Positions 51,942 through 60,303 of a stretch of 64,000 bases of DNA are shown here, piece by piece. Every line of letters begins with the position of its first letter. The first letter of the stretch is position 1. The DNA lies in contig JAFVZL010000014.1 of the NCBI GenBank assembly GCA_017508195.1, positions 62,001 to 126,000 on the forward strand, given 5' to 3'. Source of the DNA: Clostridia bacterium. GTDB taxonomy: Bacteria > Bacillota > Clostridia > Oscillospirales > CAG-272. A program made the position numbers and the translations under genes. A model generated the notes under the pieces. It had not been told where the DNA came from and did no database searches. It was given only the letters and a program-made list of their open reading frames with translations.

Positions 51942-54326
51942 CTAATTATTGCGTTTTAACATCTCGGCGTACCTTACCGCAGCCATCGCATCCTTGCCAT
52001 ATGCATCTGCTCCTATCGCTTTTGCATAACTCTCTGTAAGCACAGCTCCGCCAACAATTACCTTGCATCCGGGTGCCTCTTGATGGATAAGGGTGATTGT
52101 CTTTTCCATAGCTGCAACCGTAGTTGTCATAAGCGCACTAAGACAGACAAGGCTTACGTTATCTCGCTTGACCGCTTCGAGTATGCTTTCCCGAGGTACG
52201 TCCTTGCCGAGATCAACTACCGTATAGCCGTAATTTTCGAGCAGGAGCTTAACGATATTCTTGCCTATATCGTGTATATCTCCCTCGACGGTAGCGATCG
52301 CTATGCGCATACCCGTGTCGGATTTTGACGCAGGAAGCTTCTCTGCGATAACGGAGAACGCCGCCTTTGCCGCCTCGGCACTCATCAGAAGCCCGGGTAG
52401 GTATACAGTCTTATTCTCATAGCCCACACCGACCTCATCGAGCGCGGGTATTATCTCGCCCGAGATTATATCGAGAGGCTCTTTTGATGAAAGTAGCTCA
52501 CTCGTAAGACGCGCGGCATCCTTCTTTAATCCCTTGACGATGCTTCTCTTAAGACCATCCTCACCGTAAGGCGACACCGCCTGTGCCTCAGTGCGCGGTG
52601 CATCACCGACAAGAGCTTCCGCATATCTTATATATCCCCCGAACCCATCATCGAGTCCGCTGATTGCGAGATAGCTGCGATATACTCCCATCATGTCTTG
52701 CGAATGTGGATTTATTATTGCACAAGACAGCCCTGCAAAGAGTGCCGCAGAGAAGAATGTAGAGTTTATCTTATCTCGCAGAGGTAATCCGAACGAAACG
52801 TTCGAGACACCGAGCACGGTGTGTGCTCCGAGATCATTCTTTATCATGGATACGGCACGCAGCGTTTCCGTGCCTGCACTTGCATCCGCACTGACCGCGA
52901 GAGCGAGAGGATCGAAAACGATATCCTTTTTAGATATACCGTAGCTATCAGCAACCTTTAATATCCTTTTTGCTATCTCTACCCTGCCCTCGGCACGTTC
53001 GGGTATTCCGTTCTCGTCGAGCGTGAGCGCAACGACCACACCGCCGTATTTTTTAACAAGCGGGAATATCTTCTCCATGCTCTCGCGCTTTCCGTTTACG
53101 GAATTGACCATTGCCTTTCCGTTGTATAGCCTGAGCGCCTGCTCCATAGCCGCTGCATCTGACGTGTCTATCTGCAGGGGCAGTGCAGTCACTGCCTGAA
53201 GCTCCTTTACAGCGCGGATGAGCATCTGTGCCTCATCTATATCGGCCAGACCCACGTTGACGTCGAGGATATCCGCACCGTCATCCTCCTCGCTGAGTCC
53301 CTCGTTCAGAATATAAGCCATATCCCCCGAGCGCAGTGCCTCCTTGAAGCGCTTCTTTCCCGTCGGGTTTATCCTCTCACCGATTATGACAGGAATATCC
53401 GTGATAGAAACAGCCTTCGAATAAGAGGTAACGACCGTCCTATCCTTTTCGGTAATTTCGACAGGCTTAAGGCCACAAAGATTCTGCTTAAGACAGGATA
53501 TATACTCCGGTGTCGTTCCGCAGCATCCGCCGACGGCCGATACTCCCATTTTAACAAGCTCGCATACCTCGCGTGCAAAATCGGATGCCGACACGTCATA
53601 GACGGTTTTCCCTCCGTCGACCCTCGGCATTCCCGCGTTCGGCTTGAAGATCACGGGCACTGATGCAAGCGTAAGATATTCCCTCACTACGTCCCTGAGC
53701 ATCCGAGGACCGAACGAGCAGTTCACACCGATGGCATCAGCACCGAGCCCCTCCAGCATAGCTACCATTACCTCGGGAGTCGCACCCGTCATAAGCTTAC
53801 CGTCCTCACCGTATGCCGAGGAAACGAACACGGGCAGCTCGGAGTTTTCCTTTGCGGCAAGAACTGCCGCCTTGCACTCGTAGCTATCGTTCATGGTTTC
53901 GATGAACACGAGGTCAACGCCGCACCTCACGCCGATGCGAACGGTCTTTGCAAACACCTCTACCGCATCCTCAAAGTCGAGATCTCCGTAAGGCTTCAGC
54001 ATTCTGCCCGTAGGACCTATATCGAGCGCAACAAATCTGTTTTCCACACCGTCCGCGGCAAGACGGGCATTCCTCACGGCGGCAGTGATTATTTCCTCCA
54101 GCTCCTCATCAGAGAGCTTCAGTGAGTTTGCACCAAAGGTGTTGGTGCTTACCACATTAGAGCCCGCTTCAAAATAAGCGCGGTGAATATCGGTTATCAC
54201 ATCGGGATGAGTGATATTCCATCTCTCAGGCAGCTCGCCCGGCATAAGACCTCGCTCACCGAGAAGCGTTCCCATGCCGCCGTCAAGAATCACTATATTG
54301 TCTTTCAGAAATTTGGTAATATTCAT
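51942..54326 (-). CDS. metH: Cobalamin-dependent methionine synthase (without activation domain)
   Basis: This 794-residue enzyme transfers methyl from methyltetrahydrofolate to homocysteine through cobalamin. Domains in order: homocysteine-binding (1-300, with GGCCGTTPEYI for zinc), pterin-binding (about 320-570, VIIGERINPTGKK and DVNVG), cobalamin cap (about 590-670) and B12-binding (670-794, with the base-off motif GDIHDIGKNIV and LSALMTTTV). The C-terminal SAM-binding reactivation domain of the 1200-residue form is missing and lies in the next gene upstream (54336-54929). It is last in the operon behind metF. Confidence 0.95.
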   Translation of the reverse strand: MNITKFLKDNIVILDGGMGTLLGERGLMPGELPERWNITHPDVITDIHRAYFEAGSNVVSTNTFGANSLKLSDEELEEIITAAVRNARLAADGVENRFVALDIGPTGRMLKPYGDLDFEDAVEVFAKTVRIGVRCGVDLVFIETMNDSYECKAAVLAAKENSELPVFVSSAYGEDGKLMTGATPEVMVAMLEGLGADAIGVNCSFGPRMLRDVVREYLTLASVPVIFKPNAGMPRVDGGKTVYDVSASDFAREVCELVKMGVSAVGGCCGTTPEYISCLKQNLCGLKPVEITEKDRTVVTSYSKAVSITDIPVIIGERINPTGKKRFKEALRSGDMAYILNEGLSEEDDGADILDVNVGLADIDEAQMLIRAVKELQAVTALPLQIDTSDAAAMEQALRLYNGKAMVNSVNGKRESMEKIFPLVKKYGGVVVALTLDENGIPERAEGRVEIAKRILKVADSYGISKKDIVFDPLALAVSADASAGTETLRAVSMIKNDLGAHTVLGVSNVSFGLPLRDKINSTFFSAALFAGLSCAIINPHSQDMMGVYRSYLAISGLDDGFGGYIRYAEALVGDAPRTEAQAVSPYGEDGLKRSIVKGLKKDAARLTSELLSSKEPLDIISGEIIPALDEVGVGYENKTVYLPGLLMSAEAAKAAFSVIAEKLPASKSDTGMRIAIATVEGDIHDIGKNIVKLLLENYGYTVVDLGKDVPRESILEAVKRDNVSLVCLSALMTTTVAAMEKTITLIHQEAPGCKVIVGGAVLTESYAKAIGADAYGKDAMAAVRYAEMLKRNN

Positions 54327-54335
54327 TTTTATCTC

Positions 54336-54929
54336 CTAAATATGAGAAATCCCCATAAGAGCAGTCACAGACTTAGTAGGTGACATAAGCATGCTTTTGT
54401 TCAGGGTAAGCCCTATTTTTTTCTCGGGTAACAAAAGCTCAAAAATCTCACTCTGTGCCGAGAGCCCAAAATCTCCGTACCCCGGGCTGAAGCGCGTACG
54501 CACTCCGATGCCAAGCTCTGCATACTCCATTCTTATTGCATCCTCAAAGGTATCGCACAACGCCTCGATACGCTCACTCCCCAGCGCGTCAAGCATAACA
54601 GATCTGGCGGGAGAAAGCTTTCCGTACTTATTGATGAGCCTGTCCATCTCAATGCCGACGGTCGCTGCAAAAAGGATAACCCCATCACATCCCCGAAGGT
54701 TCTTTTTAAGTGTGTAAGAGTCGGATCTAAGAAACGCGGGTAAAGTCGAGTTAAGATCTATCTCGCGGTAGCACACACGGTACGAAAGCCTTCCCGAGGA
54801 CTCCCTGATGCAGTCGTCGAGCAGAGCCTCCACGAGCTCGGCTTCGCCTCTTACACCCGCATATCTTAGTATCTCTCTTTTGTCAATCTCGGGCTCGTCA
54901 AAGGTCTTATTGTAAATTATACTTGTCAT
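54336..54929 (-). CDS. Methionine synthase reactivation-domain protein
   Basis: This 197-residue protein corresponds to the activation region of MetH as a separate gene. It has the SAM-binding RFSPGYGDFGLSAQSEIF stretch (with the conserved R-x-x-P-G-Y motif) and the following LNKSMLMSPTKSVTALMGI. It should rebind methyl groups to oxidised cobalamin on MetH with SAM and a reductant. It overlaps metF by 4 bases and precedes metH by 9 bases, which fits the role. Split MetH forms of this kind occur in Clostridia. Confidence 0.9.
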   Translation of the reverse strand: MTSIIYNKTFDEPEIDKREILRYAGVRGEAELVEALLDDCIRESSGRLSYRVCYREIDLNSTLPAFLRSDSYTLKKNLRGCDGVILFAATVGIEMDRLINKYGKLSPARSVMLDALGSERIEALCDTFEDAIRMEYAELGIGVRTRFSPGYGDFGLSAQSEIFELLLPEKKIGLTLNKSMLMSPTKSVTALMGISHI

Positions 54930-55804
54930 TTCGTTATGATGTCCGACAAATTGTTCTGTATAGCACGAGCTACGTCCGGCTTATTCATCGAGTAGACGTG
55001 CACGTTTTTTATTCCGTTTGCAAAGAGATCAATTATCTGATCGGTGGCATAAGCTATGCCTGCCTGCTTCATTGCGAGAGGGTTATCACCAAACTTATCT
55101 ACCAGCGACTTGAAGCGTTGGGGCATAAATGAGCCCGAAAGCTTTATCGCGCGCTCTATCTGCTTTCCGTTCGTTATCGGCATGATACCGGGAATTACGG
55201 GGACGGTTATCCCCGCCTCGCGTATTTTGTATAAGAAGTTATAAAGCAGATTGTTATCAAAGAACATCTGCGTCGTAAGGAAGGAGCAGCCCGCATCGAC
55301 CTTCTCCTTAAGGTACTTTATATCCTCTCTCTGATCGGCACTCTCGGGATGCACCTCGGGGTAACACGCAGCACCGATACAAAAGCCGTGTCCCGACTCC
55401 GAGAGCTCATTTATAAGGTCTACCGCATGGCGATAGTGCCACCCCGTGCGATCTTCTCCGAGCTTTTCCTCGGGTATATCACCTCTGAGTGCCATTACAT
55501 TTTCTATCCCCGAATCTATCATATCGCGGATGCGCTCTCTCACCGTTTCCCTCGTTGATGAAACGCAGGTAAGATGAGCGAGGGTGGGTACACCGTAGCT
55601 TTCCTTTATATTCCTTGCAATATCAAGGGTGTATTTACTTGTACCGCCACCGGCACCATATGTCACGCTCATGAATGACGGGCGGAGTGCCGCAATCTCC
55701 TCGGTTGCCAGCCTCACGCTCTCAAACGCTGTATCCGTCTTTGGCGGAAAGACCTCAAATGACAAGGACAGACTCTCTTTACAAAACAGTTCTGACAGCT
55801 TCAT
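54926..55804 (-). CDS. metF: Methylenetetrahydrofolate reductase
   Basis: This 292-residue FAD enzyme makes 5-methyl-THF for methionine synthesis. Seen: SFEVFPPKTDTAFESV at the N-terminus with the catalytic Glu, FMSVTYGAGGG near residue 45, HLTC and GDIPEE in the folate site, and TTQMFFDNNLLYNF. It starts 30 bases after the SGNH gene and overlaps the activation gene, so it belongs to the operon that begins with serine dehydratase. Confidence 0.95.
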   Translation of the reverse strand: MKLSELFCKESLSLSFEVFPPKTDTAFESVRLATEEIAALRPSFMSVTYGAGGGTSKYTLDIARNIKESYGVPTLAHLTCVSSTRETVRERIRDMIDSGIENVMALRGDIPEEKLGEDRTGWHYRHAVDLINELSESGHGFCIGAACYPEVHPESADQREDIKYLKEKVDAGCSFLTTQMFFDNNLLYNFLYKIREAGITVPVIPGIMPITNGKQIERAIKLSGSFMPQRFKSLVDKFGDNPLAMKQAGIAYATDQIIDLFANGIKNVHVYSMNKPDVARAIQNNLSDIITK

Positions 55805-55834
55805 ATATTCCTCCGTAGGCTTTTCATGCCTCTA

Positions 55835-56899
55835 TTACAGTTTTTCTACGATTTCCTTTAACACGGGTATGAGTGCTTTGGCTATATACGCCTGTCCGAG
55901 ATCATTCGGATGGCATCCCTCAACAGTCGCACCGTCACCGCACTCATCAAAGATTTTTGAGCCGTCGATAAAGTATACGTTTTGATCTCCCGCTTCTATG
56001 GCGTTACGGTAGGTCTTATAGATAATATCCCTTCTCCGTCCTCTTTCGCCCCGCACGGTACGGTCCATAGATGTCATTGTCATAAGCACTATCGGGAGAG
56101 TCGGGTTCTTCTCTCTTATCGTTTTAAACATACGCTCATGGGTGTTTTCAAGATACTCGGCATTAGGCGCGTTGTGATCGTAGTCTGATACATAGACCGA
56201 CATATCGAGTGATGCAATATACTCGGCTATCTCCACCTCAGCGCGTCCTCTGCCCGAGAATCCGAGATTCACAAAATCATACCCTACCGCACGCGATGCC
56301 TCAGCAGCAAAGGCGTTACCCGGTCTTGATGCGCACGCCCCCTGCGTAATGGAGTTACCGTAATAGACTATGGGCGCTTTTCCCCGATAGGGAGTGGGCC
56401 CGAGAAGCTCCGCGCCACTCTCAACTCCTATCATAAGCTCTGCAACATCACTGTAAAGAGGCATACCTATGGTGATCTCACGCATATCGTTCGAGCCAAG
56501 ATCATGCCTCGACTCATAGTAATCCTCCATCTCATAAGGAGGTACAAAGCAACCGAAGAAGCGCGGAGCAGCGCCTACCTCGGATATATAAAGGTCAAGC
56601 CCCGCCGAGCCGCAGAGCGAGAAGTGCGGCATTCTGCAAACACCGGCATACTTAACCTCTATGGCTATGTATCTGCTGTTCGTTATAAAGCTGACCCTGC
56701 CGCCGGAGGTGTTGGCGTGGAGCGCGTATACACCATCGCTTACGCTTTTTGCAACCGACTCGGGCAGACGCCTGAATTTGCCATCCTCGTAAAATACACC
56801 GCTCACACGGAAGGGCTCGTCAAGAGCATTTCTGAATAGAAGATCGCTTTTTTCGATCGTGGTTGCAACGTTAAGCCTGTAATCAACGTGTTTTCCCAT
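55835..56899 (-). CDS. SGNH/GDSL-family hydrolase
   Basis: This 354-residue esterase-type hydrolase has an N-terminal beta-sandwich of about 180 residues and a C-terminal SGNH domain. Block I is YYGNSITQG with the catalytic Ser, block III is the Gly-Asn region NLGFSGRGRAE, and block V is EGCHPNDLG with the catalytic Asp and His. There is no signal peptide. It is inserted between the serine dehydratase and metF genes, an odd context. Substrate is unknown; carbohydrate ester hydrolysis is one possibility. Confidence 0.86.
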   Translation of the reverse strand: MGKHVDYRLNVATTIEKSDLLFRNALDEPFRVSGVFYEDGKFRRLPESVAKSVSDGVYALHANTSGGRVSFITNSRYIAIEVKYAGVCRMPHFSLCGSAGLDLYISEVGAAPRFFGCFVPPYEMEDYYESRHDLGSNDMREITIGMPLYSDVAELMIGVESGAELLGPTPYRGKAPIVYYGNSITQGACASRPGNAFAAEASRAVGYDFVNLGFSGRGRAEVEIAEYIASLDMSVYVSDYDHNAPNAEYLENTHERMFKTIREKNPTLPIVLMTMTSMDRTVRGERGRRRDIIYKTYRNAIEAGDQNVYFIDGSKIFDECGDGATVEGCHPNDLGQAYIAKALIPVLKEIVEKL

Positions 56900-56910
56900 C
56901 TTTCAGCACC

Positions 56911-58341
56911 TCAAAGTTGGATTTTTGCAAGCCCTGCCTCGGAGGTCTCCTTATATGAGGAGTGGAGATCTCGTCCCGTCTCCTTCATCGTAAGAACGAC
57001 CCTGTCAAAGGATATCTTTCTCGTATCCCAGAGGAAGTTTGCGAGGTTGACCGCGTTTATGGCGCGCATTGCCGCAACCGCATTTCTCTCGATGCAGGGT
57101 ATCTGCACAAGACCGCAGATGGGGTCGCAGGTAAGACCGAGGTGATGTTCTATCGCTATTTCCGCAGCATACTCAATTTTATCAATATTAAGCTCAAAAA
57201 GCTCCGCGAGAGCAGCAGAAGCCATCGCGCACGCACTCCCTACCTCCGCCTGGCATCCGCACTCCGCACCCGATATGGATGCGTTTGTTTTTATGAGGTT
57301 GCCTATAACACCCGCGGTAATAAGGGCGTTAATTATTCTCGAATCATCTATACCGCGCTTTTTCTGCTGATAGTAAAGCACGGCAGGAAGCACTCCCGAT
57401 GCTCCGCAGGTGGGTGCAGTGACGATCTTCTCTCCCGAGGCGTTCTGCTCGCTTACGGCAAACGCATAAGAGCAGACCATTCTGTTTTCTCTGGTCTCCG
57501 CGCTCTCGTCGATGTGCTGACTGTTGAAAAGCGAGCGAGCCTTTTTATGCACCTCAAGACCGCCGGGCAGTATGCCCTCGTCGTCAAGACCGGCGTTTAT
57601 TGACGCCTTCATGGCATCCCAGATACCCTTCATATACTCGACGAAGCCCTCGCCCTCTTTCTCTATCGCGTACTCGTAGATGCGTATATGCTTCTCCTTA
57701 CAATACTCCGCAATATCCGTAAACTTGCTCTCCGAGTATATTCTCGGAGGCTTCTCTATCTCGGCATTATCAAACACGATACTGCCGCCGCCAACGCTCA
57801 TCACCTCGGCACGGTCTATCTCTTTACCATCGCGGTAAGCAAAAAGCTCCAAGGTATTCGGGTGAGGGATATCTACCTTATGACAGTTGAATTCCACCTT
57901 GCACGGCATTGGTGCAAGAGTCTTTTTTATAACCGTATCCGTTCCGTGACCTCTGCCCGTCTTTGCCAACGAGCCGTAGAGAATAACCGAGAACGCATCG
58001 GCGTCAGGGTTCCTCTCTTTGAAAGCCACGCACGCCCTCTCGGGACCTATGGTATGCGAGCTGGAGGGTCCTCTTCCTATCTTGTATAGCTCCCTTATCG
58101 ACTCCATACCCACCGATCTATGCTCATGCAAGGAGATTTTTTCCTCTTTGAGGAAATATTCAAGCGGAACGTCGAATATTCTTGCGATTCTCATCATATT
58201 CTCGGCAGTAGGCTTAGCAAGCCCCGTCTCCCATTTTGATACCGCTCTGTCGCTTACGCCGAGCATCTCACCCAGCTCCTTCTGGGATATCCTGCCTGCC
58301 CGTCTTAATTCCTTGATTTTTTCTATTTTAAATTCACTCAT
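56911..58341 (-). CDS. Iron-sulfur L-serine dehydratase fused to an N-terminal HTH domain
   Basis: This 476-residue protein joins a DNA-binding XRE-type helix-turn-helix (residues about 9-63, with SQKELGEMLGVSDRAVSKWE) to a complete L-serine dehydratase. The beta part begins with GPSSSHTIGP (91-100) and GGGSIVFDN. The alpha part has APTCGASGVLPA and the cluster Cys in ECGCQAEVGSACA and CDPICGLVQIPC. The enzyme makes pyruvate and ammonia from serine with a [4Fe-4S] cluster in the cytoplasm. The HTH may let the enzyme sense serine and control its own operon. Order beta-alpha in one chain is known; the HTH is the unusual part. It heads the metF-metH operon. Confidence 0.93.
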   Translation of the reverse strand: MSEFKIEKIKELRRAGRISQKELGEMLGVSDRAVSKWETGLAKPTAENMMRIARIFDVPLEYFLKEEKISLHEHRSVGMESIRELYKIGRGPSSSHTIGPERACVAFKERNPDADAFSVILYGSLAKTGRGHGTDTVIKKTLAPMPCKVEFNCHKVDIPHPNTLELFAYRDGKEIDRAEVMSVGGGSIVFDNAEIEKPPRIYSESKFTDIAEYCKEKHIRIYEYAIEKEGEGFVEYMKGIWDAMKASINAGLDDEGILPGGLEVHKKARSLFNSQHIDESAETRENRMVCSYAFAVSEQNASGEKIVTAPTCGASGVLPAVLYYQQKKRGIDDSRIINALITAGVIGNLIKTNASISGAECGCQAEVGSACAMASAALAELFELNIDKIEYAAEIAIEHHLGLTCDPICGLVQIPCIERNAVAAMRAINAVNLANFLWDTRKISFDRVVLTMKETGRDLHSSYKETSEAGLAKIQL

Positions 58342-58392
58342 ATCTACACCTCATTATTCATAATCAGGTCGGTTACACATGCCCGTGCATAC

Positions 58393-58398
58393 ATTATA
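58393..58398 (-). promoter_or_regulatory. -10 box of the serine dehydratase operon
   Basis: Minus-strand TATAAT (58398-58393), with only a weak TTTAAA-like -35 region about 17 bp upstream. Confidence 0.5.
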
Positions 58399-58450
58399 CA
58401 ACATAAAGCCAAAAGTTTAAAGTCCTTTTCCCAAAAAAGTCAAGAAAAAT

Positions 58451-58465
58451 TCAACCGACGGTTGA
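58451..58465. promoter_or_regulatory. Perfect inverted repeat, candidate operator
   Basis: TCAACCG-A-CGGTTGA, a 15-bp perfect inverted repeat between the divergent serine dehydratase and membrane protein genes. A possible site for the HTH of the dehydratase. Confidence 0.5.
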
Positions 58466-58490
58466 TAAAGAGGCTTTTTTACCAAAAAGG

Positions 58491-58519
58491 TTGCCAAATC
58501 ATGTCTATTATGATAAAAT
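58491..58519 (+). promoter_or_regulatory. Promoter of the small membrane protein gene
   Basis: TTGCCA (58491-58496), 17-bp spacer, TAAAAT (58514-58519). Confidence 0.65.
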
Positions 58520-58559
58520 GATAAACGGTTTTATTATAAATGCCCGGAAGGATAGGAAA

Positions 58560-59108
58560 ATGGCAGATTCATCATCACCTAATTATGCGGAATTCTCGTA
58601 TGAGCAGAAAAACGAAGGCAAGGTAAAGGTAAAACGCACACTCATGGTCGTAGGATACATCCTTTTTATCCTCTCATTCTTCGTTCTTTGCTTATGGTCC
58701 AAAATACTCTATCTTTTTGCAATAGGACCACTGCTTCTCTACATTCTCGTGCTCTGCACCTGGAGACTCGTCAAATACGATTGCTATTGGGAATTCGGAC
58801 AGGGTATACTCGATATAGGAACGGTCAAGGTCGGAAAAAACGGCAGACGCAAAACGCCGAGAATCTCGATACACGTTAAGGAAGCTTGCGACATCGGATA
58901 CTACGAATCTCCGGAGCAGATAAGATCCGCAGAGAAGGTATACAATTTTTCGGCTTCTCCAAGATCGGATAAAAGAATATACCTCATATTCAATGAGAAC
59001 GGCAAGACCGCGGCAGCCATCATCGAGGGTACCGCAAGACTCGGTGTGCTCCTTACCTCGTTCTGTGACAAGGCACACGATATCAAGGGTAAGCAGTTCC
59101 ACGGATAA
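58560..59108 (+). CDS. Membrane protein of unknown function
   Basis: This 182-residue protein has two hydrophobic helices (about 26-46 and 51-70, VVGYILFILSFFVLCLW and LYLFAIGPLLLYILVL) joined by a short turn, then a soluble domain of about 110 residues rich in beta patterns (YWEFGQGILDIGTVKVGKNG, DKRIYLIFNENGK). I do not recognise a family; the layout resembles small PH-like membrane proteins such as DUF6106 types. A longer frame begins at 58491 with TTG, but that TTG is the -35 box, so ATG at 58560 is used. Confidence 0.7.
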   Translation: MADSSSPNYAEFSYEQKNEGKVKVKRTLMVVGYILFILSFFVLCLWSKILYLFAIGPLLLYILVLCTWRLVKYDCYWEFGQGILDIGTVKVGKNGRRKTPRISIHVKEACDIGYYESPEQIRSAEKVYNFSASPRSDKRIYLIFNENGKTAAAIIEGTARLGVLLTSFCDKAHDIKGKQFHG

Positions 59109-59198
59109 TATTTGGGGGGCGATTTATTTCGGACTAACGAAGTTTTCTTCTCATAGTCAATTCACCCCACCTTTGTTTTACTTTGGAATAATCGAAAT

Positions 59199-59243
59199 AA
59201 AAACGCGAAAATGACTATAATTATTGTCATTCTCGCGTTTTTA
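59199..59243. terminator. Bidirectional terminator
   Basis: AAAACGCGA and AATGAC pair with GTCATT and TCGCGTTTTT; it separates two convergent genes. Confidence 0.88.
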
Positions 59244-59255
59244 TTATGTTCGTAT

Positions 59256-60119
59256 TTAACTTTTGCTTATCTCAACATCGGCACCCGAGCTTTCCTCTCC
59301 GAGTGTGATTTCATCGTGCTCTTGCTCTCTGATACCGCCCATCGTATCGCACGGTGCGCAAGGGACGAGAGAACGGAGCACCTTCGGGCACTTAATACCC
59401 GTAATGACTCCGAATATGCTGAAGGCAACGGCGCCTACCGTGCATATTATCATATCGGCAAGCGTGTCGATAAGACCGAGGTCGAGATATCCGTTCATCA
59501 CGAAGGTCTCTCCGTCACCGTAGTATATGACCGTCTTGGTTATACCGTCTATGACTACGGGCTCTGCCCTCGAGCCGCCGAGAACGAATGATTTTATATC
59601 AAACACATAGCTGTCGTCCATCATCTCCATATCGAGAAGGACGGTACAAAGGTATTCGTGTATCTCCCAGAATACGGCTACGGCAAGACTGAAGCACAGA
59701 CCGAAGAGCACCGTGCCGACGAGCTTCTTTCCCTGCTCGGCTCTGCCGAAGAAGCGTTCCGCAACACCAAACCCGAAAAGCGCAAACACAAATCCCGAAA
59801 GCCCATGCAGAATCGTGTCAAGATGAGGAAAGGCGGTGTACATATCAAAAGGTGTGCCGAGTATACTTCCCACCGCTATCGAAAGCACCATAACGCAAAA
59901 CGGAGCGCCGAGTCTTATTCCCATAAGGTATTCTGCCATCGGTATTATTGGAATGAATAATATAAACGCCAAAGACATGATGAGATAGCTCATTCTAAAG
60001 TTTACGCTCCACCAAACCGCAGAAAATATACAAAAGGATACATATATGAGCGATATGATGGCGAACGACGGAGAACGCATCTTATCGAAAACATGGCGGA
60101 TCAACCCCTTCATTGTCAT
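59256..60119 (-). CDS. Multi-span membrane protein (YjdF/DUF2238-like)
   Basis: This 287-residue protein has about seven hydrophobic segments. HLDTILHGLSGFVFALFGFGVAERF and VAVFWEIHEYLCTVLL carry the Asp, His and Glu residues conserved in DUF2238 (YjdF-type) proteins, and YLDLGLIDTLADMIICTVGAVAF is a third typical segment. Function is unknown. ATG at 60119, six bases after GGGAGG, is preferred to the longer frame from 60152. It is a single-gene unit. Confidence 0.72.
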   Translation of the reverse strand: MTMKGLIRHVFDKMRSPSFAIISLIYVSFCIFSAVWWSVNFRMSYLIMSLAFILFIPIIPMAEYLMGIRLGAPFCVMVLSIAVGSILGTPFDMYTAFPHLDTILHGLSGFVFALFGFGVAERFFGRAEQGKKLVGTVLFGLCFSLAVAVFWEIHEYLCTVLLDMEMMDDSYVFDIKSFVLGGSRAEPVVIDGITKTVIYYGDGETFVMNGYLDLGLIDTLADMIICTVGAVAFSIFGVITGIKCPKVLRSLVPCAPCDTMGGIREQEHDEITLGEESSGADVEISKS

Positions 60120-60303
60120 AATCAACCTCCCAAAAGATCGTTTATCCGGCAATACCGTAAATATAATACCACAAATATTTTAAGTTTTTGTTTTAATATT
60201 GTTAATTTGATTTTGGTTATTTTTCCAAAACGGATTGATTTTGCTTTTTTATTTAGGTATAATTGTAAAAGAGGTGCACAGCACCCGTAATAAGGAGAGA
60301 CTA

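Noticed and set aside
55805..55834. SAM riboswitch or T-box in front of metF
   Set aside because: The gap to the upstream gene is only about 30 bases, and no such leader is seen before the operon at 58342-58490.
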